Below are positions 44,172 to 55,855 of a DNA stretch of 64,000 nucleotides, piece by piece. The first letter of the stretch is position 1; every line of letters starts with the position of its first letter. This DNA comes from Impatiens glandulifera. Its lineage: Eukaryota; Streptophyta; Magnoliopsida; Ericales; Balsaminaceae. Both the position numbers and the translations under genes were made by a program. Location: assembly GCF_907164915.1 (NCBI RefSeq), contig NC_061862.1:140235913-140299912 (forward strand). Reading direction: 5' to 3'. The notes beneath the pieces were generated by a model that was not told the origin of the DNA, did no database searches, and saw only the letters and a list, made by a program, of their open reading frames with translations.

Positions 44172-45560
44172 TATTTTCCCATTGAAGAGGATTAAGATGT
44201 GATAAGGGAGATTCATACCTCAATGAAAGATAACTTGCTTTATTAAAGGTATAATTAAATTGTGGAGTCAGAATGTTAAGCAAAGTTTGTTTTCAGAGAA
44301 AGTCAAAATTCTTAACAAGATTGAGGAGTAGTTAGAAATAGAGAGATAAATCAATGATACAGATAAATTCATATAAAATTAGTGGATATCTTTAAAAAAA
44401 ATTAGAAATGGATGCAAGGCCAATTTGTGCACCCAACTATCTTTGAATTTTCTTTCCAGATTTAATTTGTGCACCCAACTATCTTTGAATTTTCTTTCCT
44501 GATTTAGTCATGAATAATGGAAATTCTTTCTGAGTTTAGGTGAGAAACTTTAAATTATTGTCTCGATTTATAAGGATATCAATCAATTTTTTTTCCTTTT
44601 ATCAATTTTTTTTCCTTTTAAATGTTTGTTCTATATTTGTGCACCTATATCTGGTTATTTGAAGTATCTCTATATAGAAATTGTGTAGAATCTCAATTGA
44701 ATTTTTAAATGCTTATTTGTTTTATGTAACATTGTATGCGAATCAATTATTTTGTTTCTAAATTTATTTAATATCGACGTGGACCCAATTATCTTTGAGT
44801 TTTTTTTTTGTTTTTTTTCTGATTTTGTTTGAATTTTTTTTCTAATTTAGTTTGTAACTTATAATAATTTTATATTGTAGCTTGTATTTGCACAAAAACA
44901 GACTAAGGAAAATCTTGTAAAGTCACTATTTTTCAGAGAAATCTAAGTTTTGGCAAATAAATAATTGATTTTGCACGCGTAACTTTCAGTTCAATTTCAA
45001 GAGTCAATCTTTCATTTGTCTTATAATATTGAAATCAAATTTAAACCGAGGGTAAGAAAAATGAAATTATTGATTCTATTATAAGGACGTCAATCATTTT
45101 CTTTACTATCCTTTTAAATATATATTTTAACTTTGTGCACCTAAATCCGATTATCTGACATCCCTCCTAGTCATTGTATAGAAACTTAATTGAGTTTTTA
45201 AAATATTTGTATGCTTATATGTTAGGCAAAAATGCATTAAGTTGATTAAATTGATCATTGACTTTATATTTTTTTTCTCAATTTCTTTAATTTGGTCTAA
45301 AATTTGGTCGAATATCATGGAAATCATTTCTGAATTTAGAAGATAAACTTGAAATCCTTTTCAAGAGTAGTGTATTGTTTAAATGAGATTAAGAACTTGA
45401 AATTATTGGTTTAGAAGGATATCAATCATTCTCTTTGGCTTCTTTTAAAAGTTTGTTATATCTTTGTGCACTTCAATCTGGTTATCTAAAATATCTCCAA
45501 ATTCAAATTGTATAAAAACCCAATTCAATTTCTAAAAGCTACATTGTTTTAATTCAATAA
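44172..45560 (+). repeat. D intron segment duplicated at 15,512-17,098
   Basis: Same order of intronic repeat units as the fragment at 15.5 kb, with private indels, e.g. a doubled ATCAATTTTTTTTCCTTTT near 44,580-44,620 and a missing 0.28-kb stretch near 44,915. Confidence 0.85.
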
Positions 45561-46083
45561 GTTGATTAAAATGATCATTGAAGGACCATATTGTTTTGCT
45601 GCTAAGTATTTTTAGTTTAAGTTCTTTTACTATTATTATGTTATTTCAGTTTATTACTTATTTTTTGAATTTCAATTGGCTTAAACCCATCTCAACCAGC
45701 CAATTTGGTATACATATTTAACCATCTAACTTCTTGAAAAAATATAAGTTCCCTAAACTATTTTCATATAACAATTCAACCACCAAATATAAGGTATATT
45801 GTTTTGCTGTTAAGTATTTTTAGTTCAAGTTATACTTCAATGGTGTTTAATAATTTAGATAAATAAAATTCAAATTTATTATATAATAACTTGTTGATTT
45901 TGATTTACTAGATGGTATATATTTCTTGTACTTTAAATATAGCCACCAATTATATTATTTAGTTGTTTCCAAACTCCTTACGCAAATCACATTTGATTTA
46001 AAATATGTATTTAACAATATTATATTATTTAATATCACGACTGTAATTTCAATTGTATGCCTTTGTATGCCAAACCTTTTGGA

Positions 46084-46820
46084 CATTACGGTCGTGATAT
46101 TTCTGGTGGGAAGGAAAAAGTGGCGGTTCTTATATTTAACGATATAGACAGTGATATAATTGGACCAACTTTCTATCCTACATCACTAGTGCTTTATTTC
46201 CTCGTACTGTTAGTTTTACAGTTGGCTGTGACTGTGTCCGTGGCTGTAATGATAATTGTGTATGTGCTTAATGGAGGTGATTTTGCATACGATAATCAGG
46301 GACATCTGGTGAGAGGAAAGCCTGTAGTAGTTTAATGCGGCCCTAGTTGTCGCTGTCATCCAAGTTGCAGAAATCGCGTATCTCAAAAAGGATTGAGATA
46401 CATGTTTAAAGTTTTCAGGTCTATTGAAACGAGCTGGGGTGCTAGATCACTGGATCTGATTCAAGCCGGGTCTTTTACATGCGAATATGCTGGAATCGTT
46501 CTCACAAAGAGGCAATCCCAGATATTCTCAATGAATGGAGGAGATAATTTGATACATCCAGATCGGTTCGGTAAGAGATGGATGGAATGGGGCAATTTGT
46601 CGGGTACTATCCGTCATTGGATTTTGTTCTTGATATTTCAAGATCTAGAAATCTGGCTTGCTATATTAGCCGTAGTCCTAATCCTAATATAATGGTACAA
46701 TTTGTGCTATAGGACTACAACAACTTATATTATCTACGCCTTATGTTATTTGCATTGGAGACCATCCCTCCAATGCAACAGTCGACTCTTGATTATGATG
46801 TGGCTCAGACTTTGTTTTGA
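46084..46820 (+). pseudogene. SUVH2/SUVH9-like histone methyltransferase fragment (pre-SET and SET)
   Basis: Plus-strand readings give YGRDISGGKEKVAVLIFNDI, then (frame change) FPRTVSFTVGCDCVRGCNDNCVC, a Cys-rich pre-SET motif. Next come NGGDFAYDNQGHLVRGKPVV, a stop in place of a codon, CGPSCRCHPSCRNRVSQKGL (end of pre-SET), and the SET domain: VFRSIETSWGARSLDLIQAG, FTCEYAGIVLT, NGGDNLIHPDRFGKRW, LDFVLDISRSRNLACYISRS and FALETIPPMQQSTLDYD, ending at a TGA. Missing are the N-terminus with the SRA methyl-DNA-binding domain and any post-SET, the latter as in SUVH2/9. Those proteins bind methylated DNA and help recruit Pol V in RNA-directed DNA methylation. At least two frame changes and two nonsense codons: a pseudogene. 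No intron interrupts it. SUVH identity is firm; the 2/9 subgroup is likely. Confidence 0.8.
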
Positions 46821-47740
46821 TCATTATGGTGTGGCTCTGTCACCAGCACGTTCCGGAGCTGTTACGGCTAGCATCACAAGTTCTTATGCTTGTGTTTTGT
46901 CCTTTTATTTGTTTTTGTTATTTCTTTTGTATTCTCAAATTAGTTTGAGTTTATTGTTTTATGTTTTGTTCTCAAATTAGTTTGAATGTCTAGTTTTATA
47001 TTTTTATTGATATTTTCCGAATGTCTAACCGTACCTATGTATTTCGGGTGATACTTTTAGTTACGCGTTGTTTTATTACTTTTTCATTATTGCATTTACT
47101 CTTAACAAAATAAAAAAATTTAAAAAATTGTTTGAGCTTTTAATCTTTGTTATGACCATTCATATTTTCATCTTTGAAGTATAAAATTGTAAAGGGGTTA
47201 TATCAATTTTTATGAATTTTGGTTGAACTATCAAACAATTATCATATAGAACTATTTTCAGCAATATTTAAGATGCTAAGAATGTTGTTATCATTTCCTA
47301 TTTTTAGGTCTGGCCTGGAAGGCGGTTGTATCCTTGTTTCTTATAAATATATGAATTTAACATTAATGTATCGGTATCAAATTAATTAGGTGTCTTGTTT
47401 TTCTTGACATTGTGTGAAGATTAATGTATCAATATCAGATTAATGTTTCTTTAACGTTGTGTGTCATATTGTCATGCACGTCCTAAATATGTTATTCATT
47501 GACCTATTTTTTAAGTTGGCACAGGGTCATTAAGCATGCATATACATGATATTAATATACCTATAAATATATTAAAAATTAAGTTTTTTAATATATTTTT
47601 TGATATTTATTTTATAAATAATATAATATTGAATTTATATTTTAAATCAAATGTGATTTTTAGATTTATGTGTTTTTCAGCCACTATTTTTTTTTGTTAG
47701 TGATGTATGCCTTTTAAAGAAATTGTAAAAATTCCTATTT
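46821..47740. other. flank of the SUVH fragment, no gene seen
   Basis: Not found in the other F-box introns; includes a doubled TTCTCAAATTAGTTTGA (46,930-46,985). Probably part of the same captured segment, perhaps its 3' flank. Confidence 0.4.
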
Positions 47741-47779
47741 AGTTAGATGTCTAAGAATTCATTATGATCTGGTCTTGCC

Positions 47780-48251
47780 TGACTTTGAACATTATTCATT
47801 TTTTAAAAAGTAAAATGGTTCTTACAAGAAACCAAAAGGTGAAAATAATAGTGAAAAGGGTCGATCGGTTAAGCGCATTGTCAGATGGTCTTATTTATCA
47901 AATATATTCGTTTATCGATACAAAACATGTGATTAAAAGATGTGTGTTTTCCAAACGATACCAATATCTTTTCATTCCTTAACGAATTTTCAATTCAGTG
48001 AGACAAAATACCCCAACCACAACTTTTTCACAAACTGTATTAGTCCAATGCTATTACCCCTGGACAGATCAAAAATCTTTTCATTTATGATTAAATTTAT
48101 TAGTTATTCGGATCCTCAATTTCTAGAACATATTTTCAAGTATGTATTGTCATAATATCTACAACATGTAATAATAAACATGTAAATTACTAAGATGCTT
48201 CAAGATTTCCAACATGTAAAATATTTAAAACTTGGCTCAAACATTTTACTG
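47780..48251 (+). other. F-box gene D exon 2 remnant
   Basis: MVLTRNQKVKII from 47,815, F-box core LSALSDGLIYQIYSFID, then a frameshift and NFQFSETKYPNHNFFTN, SYSDPQFLEHIFKYVLS, a stop, and the exon end MLQDFQHVKYLKLGSNILL before a GGTACAAG donor-like site. The stretch between HVIIN and TKMLQDF (most LRRs) is deleted relative to A. Confidence 0.7.
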
Positions 48252-48784
48252 GTACAAGTCTAACTTTATTCTTTAGTCTTTATATCACTCAATCTTATTG
48301 AATTTGATAGTTGAAAGACCTCCTAAAAAAGGAAAACGATTCTTTAAATATAAACTATTTCAAAACAAGTCCAGTCATTAATCCATATTTTTACTAATAG
48401 CACAAAAATATTTTGAAACTCGGTAAAAAGTCTAGTTCAAAACAAGTTAGGACTTGATTGTAGAAAAGTTAGTATTGACTAAAGATTAATGATATTTTTA
48501 ACTAGCGATGTTATCTACAGTTTTAAAAATGAATGTTAAATAGTTTAGACTTTTATATGGTTTAGCTTCACTAACCTTATGCCACTCAAGATCCGACAAA
48601 AGCAAAGACGTGCTTTTGAAAATAAAACAATAACTTCTTGTGAAAGCTCTATTAATCCATGGTATAATGCTTTTGAAAAATAATTGCGCTAATATTCCAC
48701 CAATTATGCTTGGATAGAAAACAACTATAAACGATCTTTTGACATTCAAAACATTCTCTGTGTAGATGGTCAAAATTAAAAAAA

Positions 48785-49650
48785 AAGGATCATAGAAGAA
48801 GTACATGCAAGATCATGCGGCCCAGACATGAATGGAATGTCTTCAGCCAAGAAGATATTATGTCTATGATATAATTGACAAAACATAGAACAAGAATGTG
48901 TAAGTTATGTAAAAATTTGTCATCAATGTCAAATCTATGTTAACCTAAAGCATACCTCGTCATCACTACTTTATAACATGACCCCCCTTGGCCCTTTTCT
49001 ACATGGGACATTGATGTCTTAAGGAAAATCTATTCTTATGCTTCAAACGGACACAAGTTTATACTCATAGAATTTGACTACTTCACCAAATGGCTTGAAA
49101 CAACCTCTTACAAAATCTTGATATCATCTTATGTGGAAAAATTCATCCCCACCAATATCATCGCTAGGTAAGGAGTCCCTCACGCACTAATTTCAGATAA
49201 TGACCGAAACTCTATAAAAAAGTGTTGCAACTTCTTGATGAATTCAAGATCGAGCACCATAAGTCATCGCCCTACACACCCCAAACCAATGATGAATTTT
49301 AAGCGACAAACAAAAATGTGATTAGGATCATCAAAAAGATGACCAGAACATACAAGGACTAACAAGAAAAATTGAAATACGCCTTACGGGGAAATCGTAT
49401 AACCGCTTGAACCTTGATTGATGAAGCCTCCTACTAATTGGTTAACGACATAGATGTAGTACAACCAATTGAAATTTATATTTCAACTCTAAAAATGATC
49501 TTTGAAAGTCATGTTATCGAGAAATATTAGATCAAAATTCGATATGATCAACTAACATTAATGGAAAATAAGAGTTTAATTCCTTTATCCAAAATCTAAG
49601 ACTAATAAAAACGAATGTTAAAAACTTTCAACAAGAAGGTAAAACTCAAA
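48785..49650 (+). pseudogene. Ty3/gypsy integrase remnant
   Basis: Reads IIEEVHARSCGPDMNGMSSA, CVSYVKICHQCQIY (zinc ligands), SSLLYNMTPPWPFSTWDIDV (first Asp), HKFILIEFDYFTKWLETTSY, GVPHALISDNDRN (second Asp), FLMNSRSSTISH frames, and FNKKVKLKN at the end. This is the RNase H-to-integrase end of a gypsy polyprotein, different from the element at 24 kb. About ten stops and shifts; no LTR found. Confidence 0.82.
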
Positions 49651-49654
49651 AACC

Positions 49655-49975
49655 GTTGGACTGTTGTTTTAAAAACCGTTGATATAAGAAGGGTCAATAT
49701 CAACTACTTTTAAATGATTGATATTATTTCATCCATATTAATGAATTTTAAAACGGTTGATATTGACCCACTTTAAATGAACTGTTTTAAAACCATTGAT
49801 ATTGACCACATCAATATAACCGTTTTAAAAACTGTTGATATAGAGGGAATAATATCAACGATTTTGGTCAATATAGAAAAGGTCAATATCAACCGATTTT
49901 AAAACGATTGATATAAAATGTGTCAATATCAACTGTTTCAAAACAATTGATATTTATTTTTTTATATATTTTTTT
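49655..49975. repeat. array of inverted/direct GTTGATATTGACC motifs
   Basis: About ten copies of AAAACCGTTGATAT and GGTCAATATCAAC alternating on both strands, spaced 20-40 bp. The design resembles subterminal arrays of CACTA elements, as at 34.7 and 13.4 kb, but no CACTA terminus was found. It abuts the LINE at 49,985. Confidence 0.7.
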
Positions 49976-49984
49976 AACTTACAA

Positions 49985-51040
49985 ATTTAGTTAAACTGAG
50001 AAGTGATATTGCAGACCTTTACAACATTCGGCTAAGGGACGGGAAACGCACTATGTTCTGGCATGATCCCTAGTTTGTAAACCAACAATTATTCACAAAG
50101 AGGAGTTCAAAAATACACGTATCAGAAGGGACTACGTAGTGGCGATAATCAGAGACGTATAATATGGGGACTAGGACTTTCTTTTGAGAAGAAATCCAGA
50201 AGGATAGAGGATACTAGATCACATCACTCACATACAACTCCGAGACAAACTCGACGTTCATGAATGAAATGCAGAAGGCAATGGGAAGCTGTTCTCAAAG
50301 AGAATATGGAGGTAATCCGAGAAAAAGCGCAGAAAGTAGAATGAAGCTTCTCTCGTATGGTCAACCAAGATTATTTCTCGACACCAGTTCATCATTTGGC
50401 TTGCATTCTGGAAAAGACTCAACAATCCTGACCGTATTAGTATGTATATGAACATCCCGGATGTGAGTTGTCTTATATGCAATGAAAATGAAGAAACCAT
50501 CGATCACTTATTTGGGAGCTGTAGTATAGCATTGGAAAATTGGGACAAATTTTCTAGAAGTCTGGAGCTGATTATTTTTCCGAAGGAATGGAAAGAAATC
50601 AAAGAAGCAACACTAATAAAATCTAAAGGAAACAAATTTGCAACAAACGTATTCAAGTGCGGTTTTGAAGCAGTAGTTTATAACATTTTGCAGGAATGTA
50701 ATGCGAGAGTCTATGAAAGAACCCGTAGAAGTTTTGAAGAATTATGGAGAGACATAGTCTCGGATTTTGGTGCAATTGCGTGAACATGGAGAAAAGTTCC
50801 AAGTATGAAGTAGAATTAGAATATCAGTAGGAATTGGAATTTACCGTTACTAAATTCATTAGAAATGAAAACATTGTAATTAGATAGTTTATTTACGTTT
50901 TTTCTTTTATTCAGAATGATACGACTTCAATATCATTCTAGGTCTGTATAGAATTATCTCATAAACTCTTGGGTTTTTTCTTCCATTTTTGAAATTTTTT
51001 AATGAAATGACGTTAATTCATTTTCCCAAGAAAAAAAAAT
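49985..51040 (+). mobile_element. 5'-truncated LINE with zf-RVT domain (copy D)
   Basis: Reads LRSDIADLYNIRLRDGKRTM, FWHDP, then an open frame 50,442-50,783: IPDVSCLICNENEETIDHLF with CLIC and HLFGSC ligands intact, LELIIFPKEWKEIKEATLIK, VFKCGFEAVVYNILQECNAR. The family tail and A-run end at about 51,040. This frame lacks the NI-stop seen in A and B, so it is a separate insertion of the same family. Confidence 0.85.
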
Positions 51041-51365
51041 CGAGTCAACAAATGCAAGGACCGGACCCAGGTGTGGAACCCAAGACCAGGCCCAGGCCAA
51101 AGTGAGATGCAAAACACCCACCACAATCGAATACATATTTCCAAAGTCGACTGAGCCACGGGAATGCTAGACGTGAATCTCTAACGCAACATCCAGTCCA
51201 TCGTCTCTATATGTGTCTTTCCTCTTCTCTAGATAATCGATGAATGAGATGGTTGCGAATACAATGAAATTAATATTTTCTTAAATTTCAACTTTTGATT
51301 AAAGACACCATCTCACAAACAATAAAAAGCAAAATGACCACATCCACACAAAAATTTCATTATAG
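51041..51365. other. spacer, no gene recognised
   Basis: A purine-rich piece (GACCGGACCCAGGTGTGGAA) then sequence of moderate GC content; no family match. Confidence 0.4.
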
Positions 51366-51547
51366 TCTATTAAATGTAATGTAATCAATTTAATATATGG
51401 AGATCCCTATATTAGTGGATATCAATATAATAAATATAATCAATTTAATGTATTAGGAGATCCCTAAATTAGTGGATCTCAATATTATAATCTTTTATAT
51501 ATAGTTTACATCTTAAAATCAAAAGAACAACTTATTGTATTCCTTTA
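51366..51547 (+). mobile_element. copia 5' LTR (copy A')
   Basis: AATGTAATGTAATCAATTTA to ATTGTATTCCTTTA; matches the 3' LTR at 54,708-54,889 with visible divergence (e.g. TATATTAGTGGATATC versus TAAATTGGTCGATCTC), indicating an old insertion. The first bases are degraded. Confidence 0.78.
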
Positions 51548-51559
51548 TGATATCAGAGT
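51548..51559 (+). other. copia primer binding site (tRNA-Met type)
   Basis: TGATATCAGAGT, one or two changes from the plant consensus TGGTATCAGAGC; sits directly after the LTR and in the LTR orientation, whereas the leader it should join is at the far end of the inverted block. Confidence 0.75.
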
Positions 51560-51561
51560 GT

Positions 51562-53670
51562 TACAAATGTTGTAAAGGAGTAACGTATGCCATGTTTTTT
51601 CGCTGAAGAATAATTATGATGTATGTGGCCATTTGGAGAGAATGATACCAAAATGAGGTAGGTATCTTAGTATGAGTGAGTAATGTATGAATCACATTAT
51701 TCATAGTACGAAACTGTCTCTCAGCCTTGTCATTCTAAGACGAAGTGTGAGAAAATGAGAAGCGAAAGGTCATCCCATGCGTGGACACAAATTCCCTATA
51801 TGAATGATTATCGAATTCCCTCCCATTATAACATTGAAAAGATTTTATATCCCTCTCAAATTGGGTTTTGACGAGTGTTTGGAATTGCAAGAAAGCATTA
51901 AACACTTGGGATTAATGAAATAAAGGGAAAGTCCACAAAAAAGATGAAAAGTCATCGAGAAACAAAATATTTATGGCCCATAGAACTTAACACATGAGAC
52001 GTCCATACATCACTATGAATAATGTCAAATTGTAACAAAGAAATCGAAGTAGAAACCTTAAACGGCAAACGAACATGTTTTCCCAATGAACACGAAGGAA
52101 AAATATGAGAAACATGTTGTTTATTACAATGAATTAATTTATTTAATCTAAACTAGAGTTGCTGAGATAACCTAGGTGATTATGCCACAAGGATGGCAAC
52201 AAAGCAGCAAAAGCAGAAGATTACACTTGATTCTCAGTTGTGACTGAATATAGATCTCCCCGACTATCACATCTCATTAAACGTCCCCGTCCAAAAATCC
52301 TTAACAGAAAATCTAAAAGGATCAAACTCAACAGACACAAAATTATCCATAGTAAATTTATAAACATAAACTAAAATTTTAACAGCAGTATGAGCAGGGA
52401 AAATATTATTTAAGATAAGTTCATGATTCGAAGAAGAAATAGTGGTATGCCCAATACCCAAAAATGGAATCGTATTACCATTACTTACAAGAATATCATG
52501 TTTAATGCTTGAATTAAAATAAGATGAGAGAGAGTACATTATTGAGATATCATGTGGGACGTCGCACTAGTGTCCATGTATCATGTCGGATTAGGAGATG
52601 TAATACCAAATGTATACATAGCCACTTCAATGTCCATCAGAGTTGGTGGAGACTGAGCCATTTATGATTACGAACGCGAGCCAAAGATAGCCGACTACTA
52701 TTGTGGCGTCAATGGACGAGAGATGGAAGGAGTTCTCTTCCGTTGAGCCGTTGGATACGGGCATGGAGGAGAAGCCCATGGCCATTGTCAAGACAATGAT
52801 GGTCGTCCTGAATGACCAGCCCATTGTTGAGGCCAGGGGAGAAAGAGGTTGACTTTGGACTTGGTGCTTTGTTGAGGTCAGGAGAAGGAGGATGGCTTTG
52901 TACTTGGTGTTGTGACTTCCCCTATCGACCCCCATTAGATGACCCTTCTTATTTGGTTTCTTCCGAGATCCTCACAATGATATACATTGTGACCCATTTA
53001 TCCCAGACGCGTCAGAGAACAGAGCAACCCCCGACATCGGTGCCGAACTAAAAGCCACCCATTTCGTCAAGCTAGATTCCTCCAAAATCAACATAGATTG
53101 CGCTTGGTAGAACTAAGGCAAAGGATCACTCTGTCAGAGTAACATTGCCACCCTATTGTATGCTTCCACTTGGGCCGCGACCAACTACAATACAAGGCAG
53201 TCGTTCGAGACTAGGCTACCGATGCCCTTCAACTAATCGGTCGGGACTTTGAGACGTTGACAATAAGTCGATACCCTAAGAAAATATGCCATGATGGTGG
53301 TGGAAAAATCTTGCTCGAAGGAAATTGCACGAGAATCTCAGTTATCTTGAAAAATATCATGTATCTGTGTCTAGGCTTGCTCGACGGTAGAGTCTAGTTC
53401 CAAGATCATGTGAGATTATGGCATAGATCAAATAAAGGACAATGACATCAAGAGTTAGGCACGTATCTTTCTCTTCATTCGTCGATGGAAACGGTAGAAC
53501 AAGTTCCAACGGGATAATGTGATGAAGGACCCGATGAGAACGGACATGGATCTTGAATAATTCTGCCCATGTTTTGTATCGAACGTTTTCCAACTCAAGA
53601 ATAATAGAGATATGATTCTTGATATTGGAAACGAAAAGGGTCAGGTAGAATCCTTGTTGTTACTCGTCAT
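51562..53670 (-). pseudogene. copia gag, protease, integrase core, inverted (copy A')
   Basis: Same order as 1-2093: ATG at 53,670, gag TWAELFKIHVRSH, protease DTSATSHM near 52,555, integrase to the left border. The integrase reading ends with KKHGIRYSFTTF at about 51,562, next to the PBS, while its continuation YDHLRMFGFLCYP is on the plus strand at about 53,780. So the block was cut out and flipped with little loss. Confidence 0.83.
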
Positions 53671-53747
53671 TGAAAAAGAAAAGTGATTGAAGAGAAGATA
53701 AATAGAAGATGAACATAGAAGAGTGATTAAAGAGAAAATATTAGAAA

Positions 53748-54707
53748 ATGGACCATTATGCTAGGGCGCAATGGAAGAGAGAAGAGAGAAAAATGTATGA
53801 CCATTTACGTATGTTTGGGTTTTTATGTTACCCTCTATTTTCATCCACGACGATTCATAAATTTCTTCCACGTTCTACCCCATGTGTCTTTCTTGGATAC
53901 CCACCGAATCACCAGGGCTATAAATGTTTTGACATATCAAATGATGAAATCATTATTTGTTGTCATGTCATCTTTGATGATCCTTTTTTTAAATTCAGTC
54001 CCCTCTACTCTCATATGACTTTTTTGATGATCCTCCATCACCATATGTGATTCATCATCAGTATACACTTTCATCTCTAAGCCCTCCCCCTCCCCCTCCC
54101 CCTCCCCCTCCCCCTCCGCCTTTTCTCTTCGACTAGTCACTCAAAGTCAACGGGGTGTTTCGGCCCAAACATAATTTTACCTCTTAACCATGTAGCTTCC
54201 TTAGGATATGGACTAGAAGTTATCCATGCTAGAAAGACGTGGGAGTTGGTTTCCCGTTTAAGTGATGTTAATATTATTCGTTCTTTATGGGTATTTACTC
54301 ATAAAGATCGTGTTGATGGCTCTTTTCAGATGCATAAAGCCCGTCTTGTAGGTGATAGAAAAACTCAATAGGTTGGTGTTGATTGTGGGGAGAGTTTCAG
54401 TCTTGTTTTCAAACCTCCACAATTCGGTTAGTTCTTAGTCTTGCCGTATCGAAGAAATGATCAATTAACCAACTTGATGTAAATAATGATTTCTCCATGG
54501 TACTTTTGATGATGATATATACATGCATCAGCCTCTTGGGTTAAGAGATTCCTCATTTCGGATATCTCACGCGGTCAAGTTCGAGTTCTTCGTGTCCCGT
54601 CTTTCTTTCAACTTGCAGATATCTTCATGAAGGGACTTTTGAGAGTTATTTTTGAAGAATTTCGATCCATTCTCAGCATACATCACCCACCTGGTTCGAT
54701 TGCGAGG
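53748..54707 (+). pseudogene. copia integrase end, RT and RNase H remnant (copy A')
   Basis: As for 2200-3117 with minor substitutions (DDPFFKF versus VDPFFKF). Contains the expanded (CCCTCC)n array at 54,083-54,119 and the same internal RT deletion. Confidence 0.82.
54083..54119 (+). repeat. (CCCTCC)n microsatellite, expanded copy
   Basis: About six hexamer units against four in the A copy. Confidence 0.9.
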
Positions 54708-54889
54708 TGTAATAAATGTAATGTAATCAATTTAATATATTGGAGATCCCTAAATTGGTCGATCTCAATATAATAAATATAATCAATTTAATATATTGAA
54801 GATCCCTATATGAGTGGATTTCAATATTATAATCTTGTATATATAATTTACATCTTGGAATGAAAATAACAACGGATTGTATTCCTTTA
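54708..54889 (+). mobile_element. copia 3' LTR (copy A')
   Basis: Starts TGTAATAAATG after the RNase H tail, ends ATTCCTTTA; identical in placement to 3118-3299. Confidence 0.8.
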
Positions 54890-55339
54890 TAGCAGCGATA
54901 CAGTCAACTTTGAATTGTAGAAAGCGTAGGCCCAACGACAAGTCCTCAATCAATCACCATAGTAATCAGATTTCGTCACAGTAAATCCTACACCGAAATC
55001 ACCAAAAATTAAAATATGTATAATATCATAGTATATTTAATTTTGTATAATAGGTTAATTTTCTCTCTCTCCATATTATAAATAATAATATATTATTTTT
55101 TTCTCTCTCCATATTATATAATAATATATTATTTTTTCTCACTCCATATTATATATAATATAATAATACACTAATTTTTCTCTCTATATTACAATTTATA
55201 AGTATTTTATTATTTTTTATAGTATTTTTAATCCTTAATATTAAGCTTATTTATTCCTTTTATATCATCTTCATGTCCACAAGAAAGATTGTGAAAATCA
55301 TATTTGAGGTTACATTTTAATACCCTTAAATTTATTTAC

Positions 55340-55855
55340 ATCACTTCGAGATCGGTTTGAGTAATTTGAACGGTACAGAAAAATTCTTTGATTTTTATTT
55401 AATGAAAAATTAAAAAATTAGTGAAGAGAAATTGTTGAAGATATGTACTAAATTATAAAATTTCTTAAAACACAACCAACAAATGGACATTGATGGTGCT
55501 AATTTATTTAAAGGGCTTAGTAATTACAAGACAATGCTATCAAGAGAAGTAAAATAAATTGATATCCTTAATGATGTCAATTAAAAAAAAAATACTTGTA
55601 ATTTTGCCACAAAAATTGTAAATTATTATTGTATATTGTTTCGTTTACAACTTGTTATATTAATATTTTTTATATACATTTTGAAATAATTTTTTATATA
55701 TATTTTGAAATATTTTTTTATACTAGTTAATATTAGTATATATTTAATATGTTTTGGATAGAAATATATAATTATTATATTTATTTTAATTTTGTGGGGT
55801 CATAAAATTAAAATTTGCGTTCGATCTCCCAACTATTGGGGGCCGTCCTTCCCGA
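55340..55855 (+). pseudogene. hAT-type transposase remnant, copy A'
   Basis: Copy of 3,750-4,260; MDIDGANLFKGLSNYKTML here versus ADLFKVL in A. Confidence 0.6.

Larger units (their letters stand above)
43505..48490 (+). pseudogene. F-box/LRR gene D, broken, with SUVH fragment in intron
   Basis: Fourth member of the F-box cluster, opposite in strand to A, B and A'. First exon at 43,566-43,675; the intron contains the 300-bp repeat units (44,172-45,560) and a foreign segment (about 45,970-47,740); exon 2 is at 47,780-48,251. Protein start MVLTRNQKVKII at 47,815, then VDRLSALSDGLIYQIYSFID. Breaks: frameshift after SKRYQYLF, loss of most LRRs, several stops, and a changed splice acceptor (CTTGCCTGAC where A has CTTTCAGGAT). 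It keeps MLQDFQHVKYLKLGSN, showing the Gln that became a stop in A and A'. Confidence 0.75.
51366..54889 (+). mobile_element. Ty1/copia element, copy A', both LTRs, internally inverted
   Basis: Complete view of the element at 1-3299: 5' LTR, PBS, inverted leader-gag-protease-integrase block, integrase end, deleted RT and RNase H, 3' LTR. No target duplication was recognised at the outer flanks. Total about 3.5 kb. Confidence 0.87.

Noticed and set aside
46057..46335. Transmembrane protein (LVLYFLVLLVLQLA)
   Set aside because: That stretch is the SUVH pre-SET region read in the wrong frame; the right frame gives FPRTVSFTVGCDC.
48498..48806. 102-codon minus-strand frame with membrane-like composition
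   Set aside because: Lies in F-box intron remnant and flank; no motif, AT-rich composition gives hydrophobic codons.
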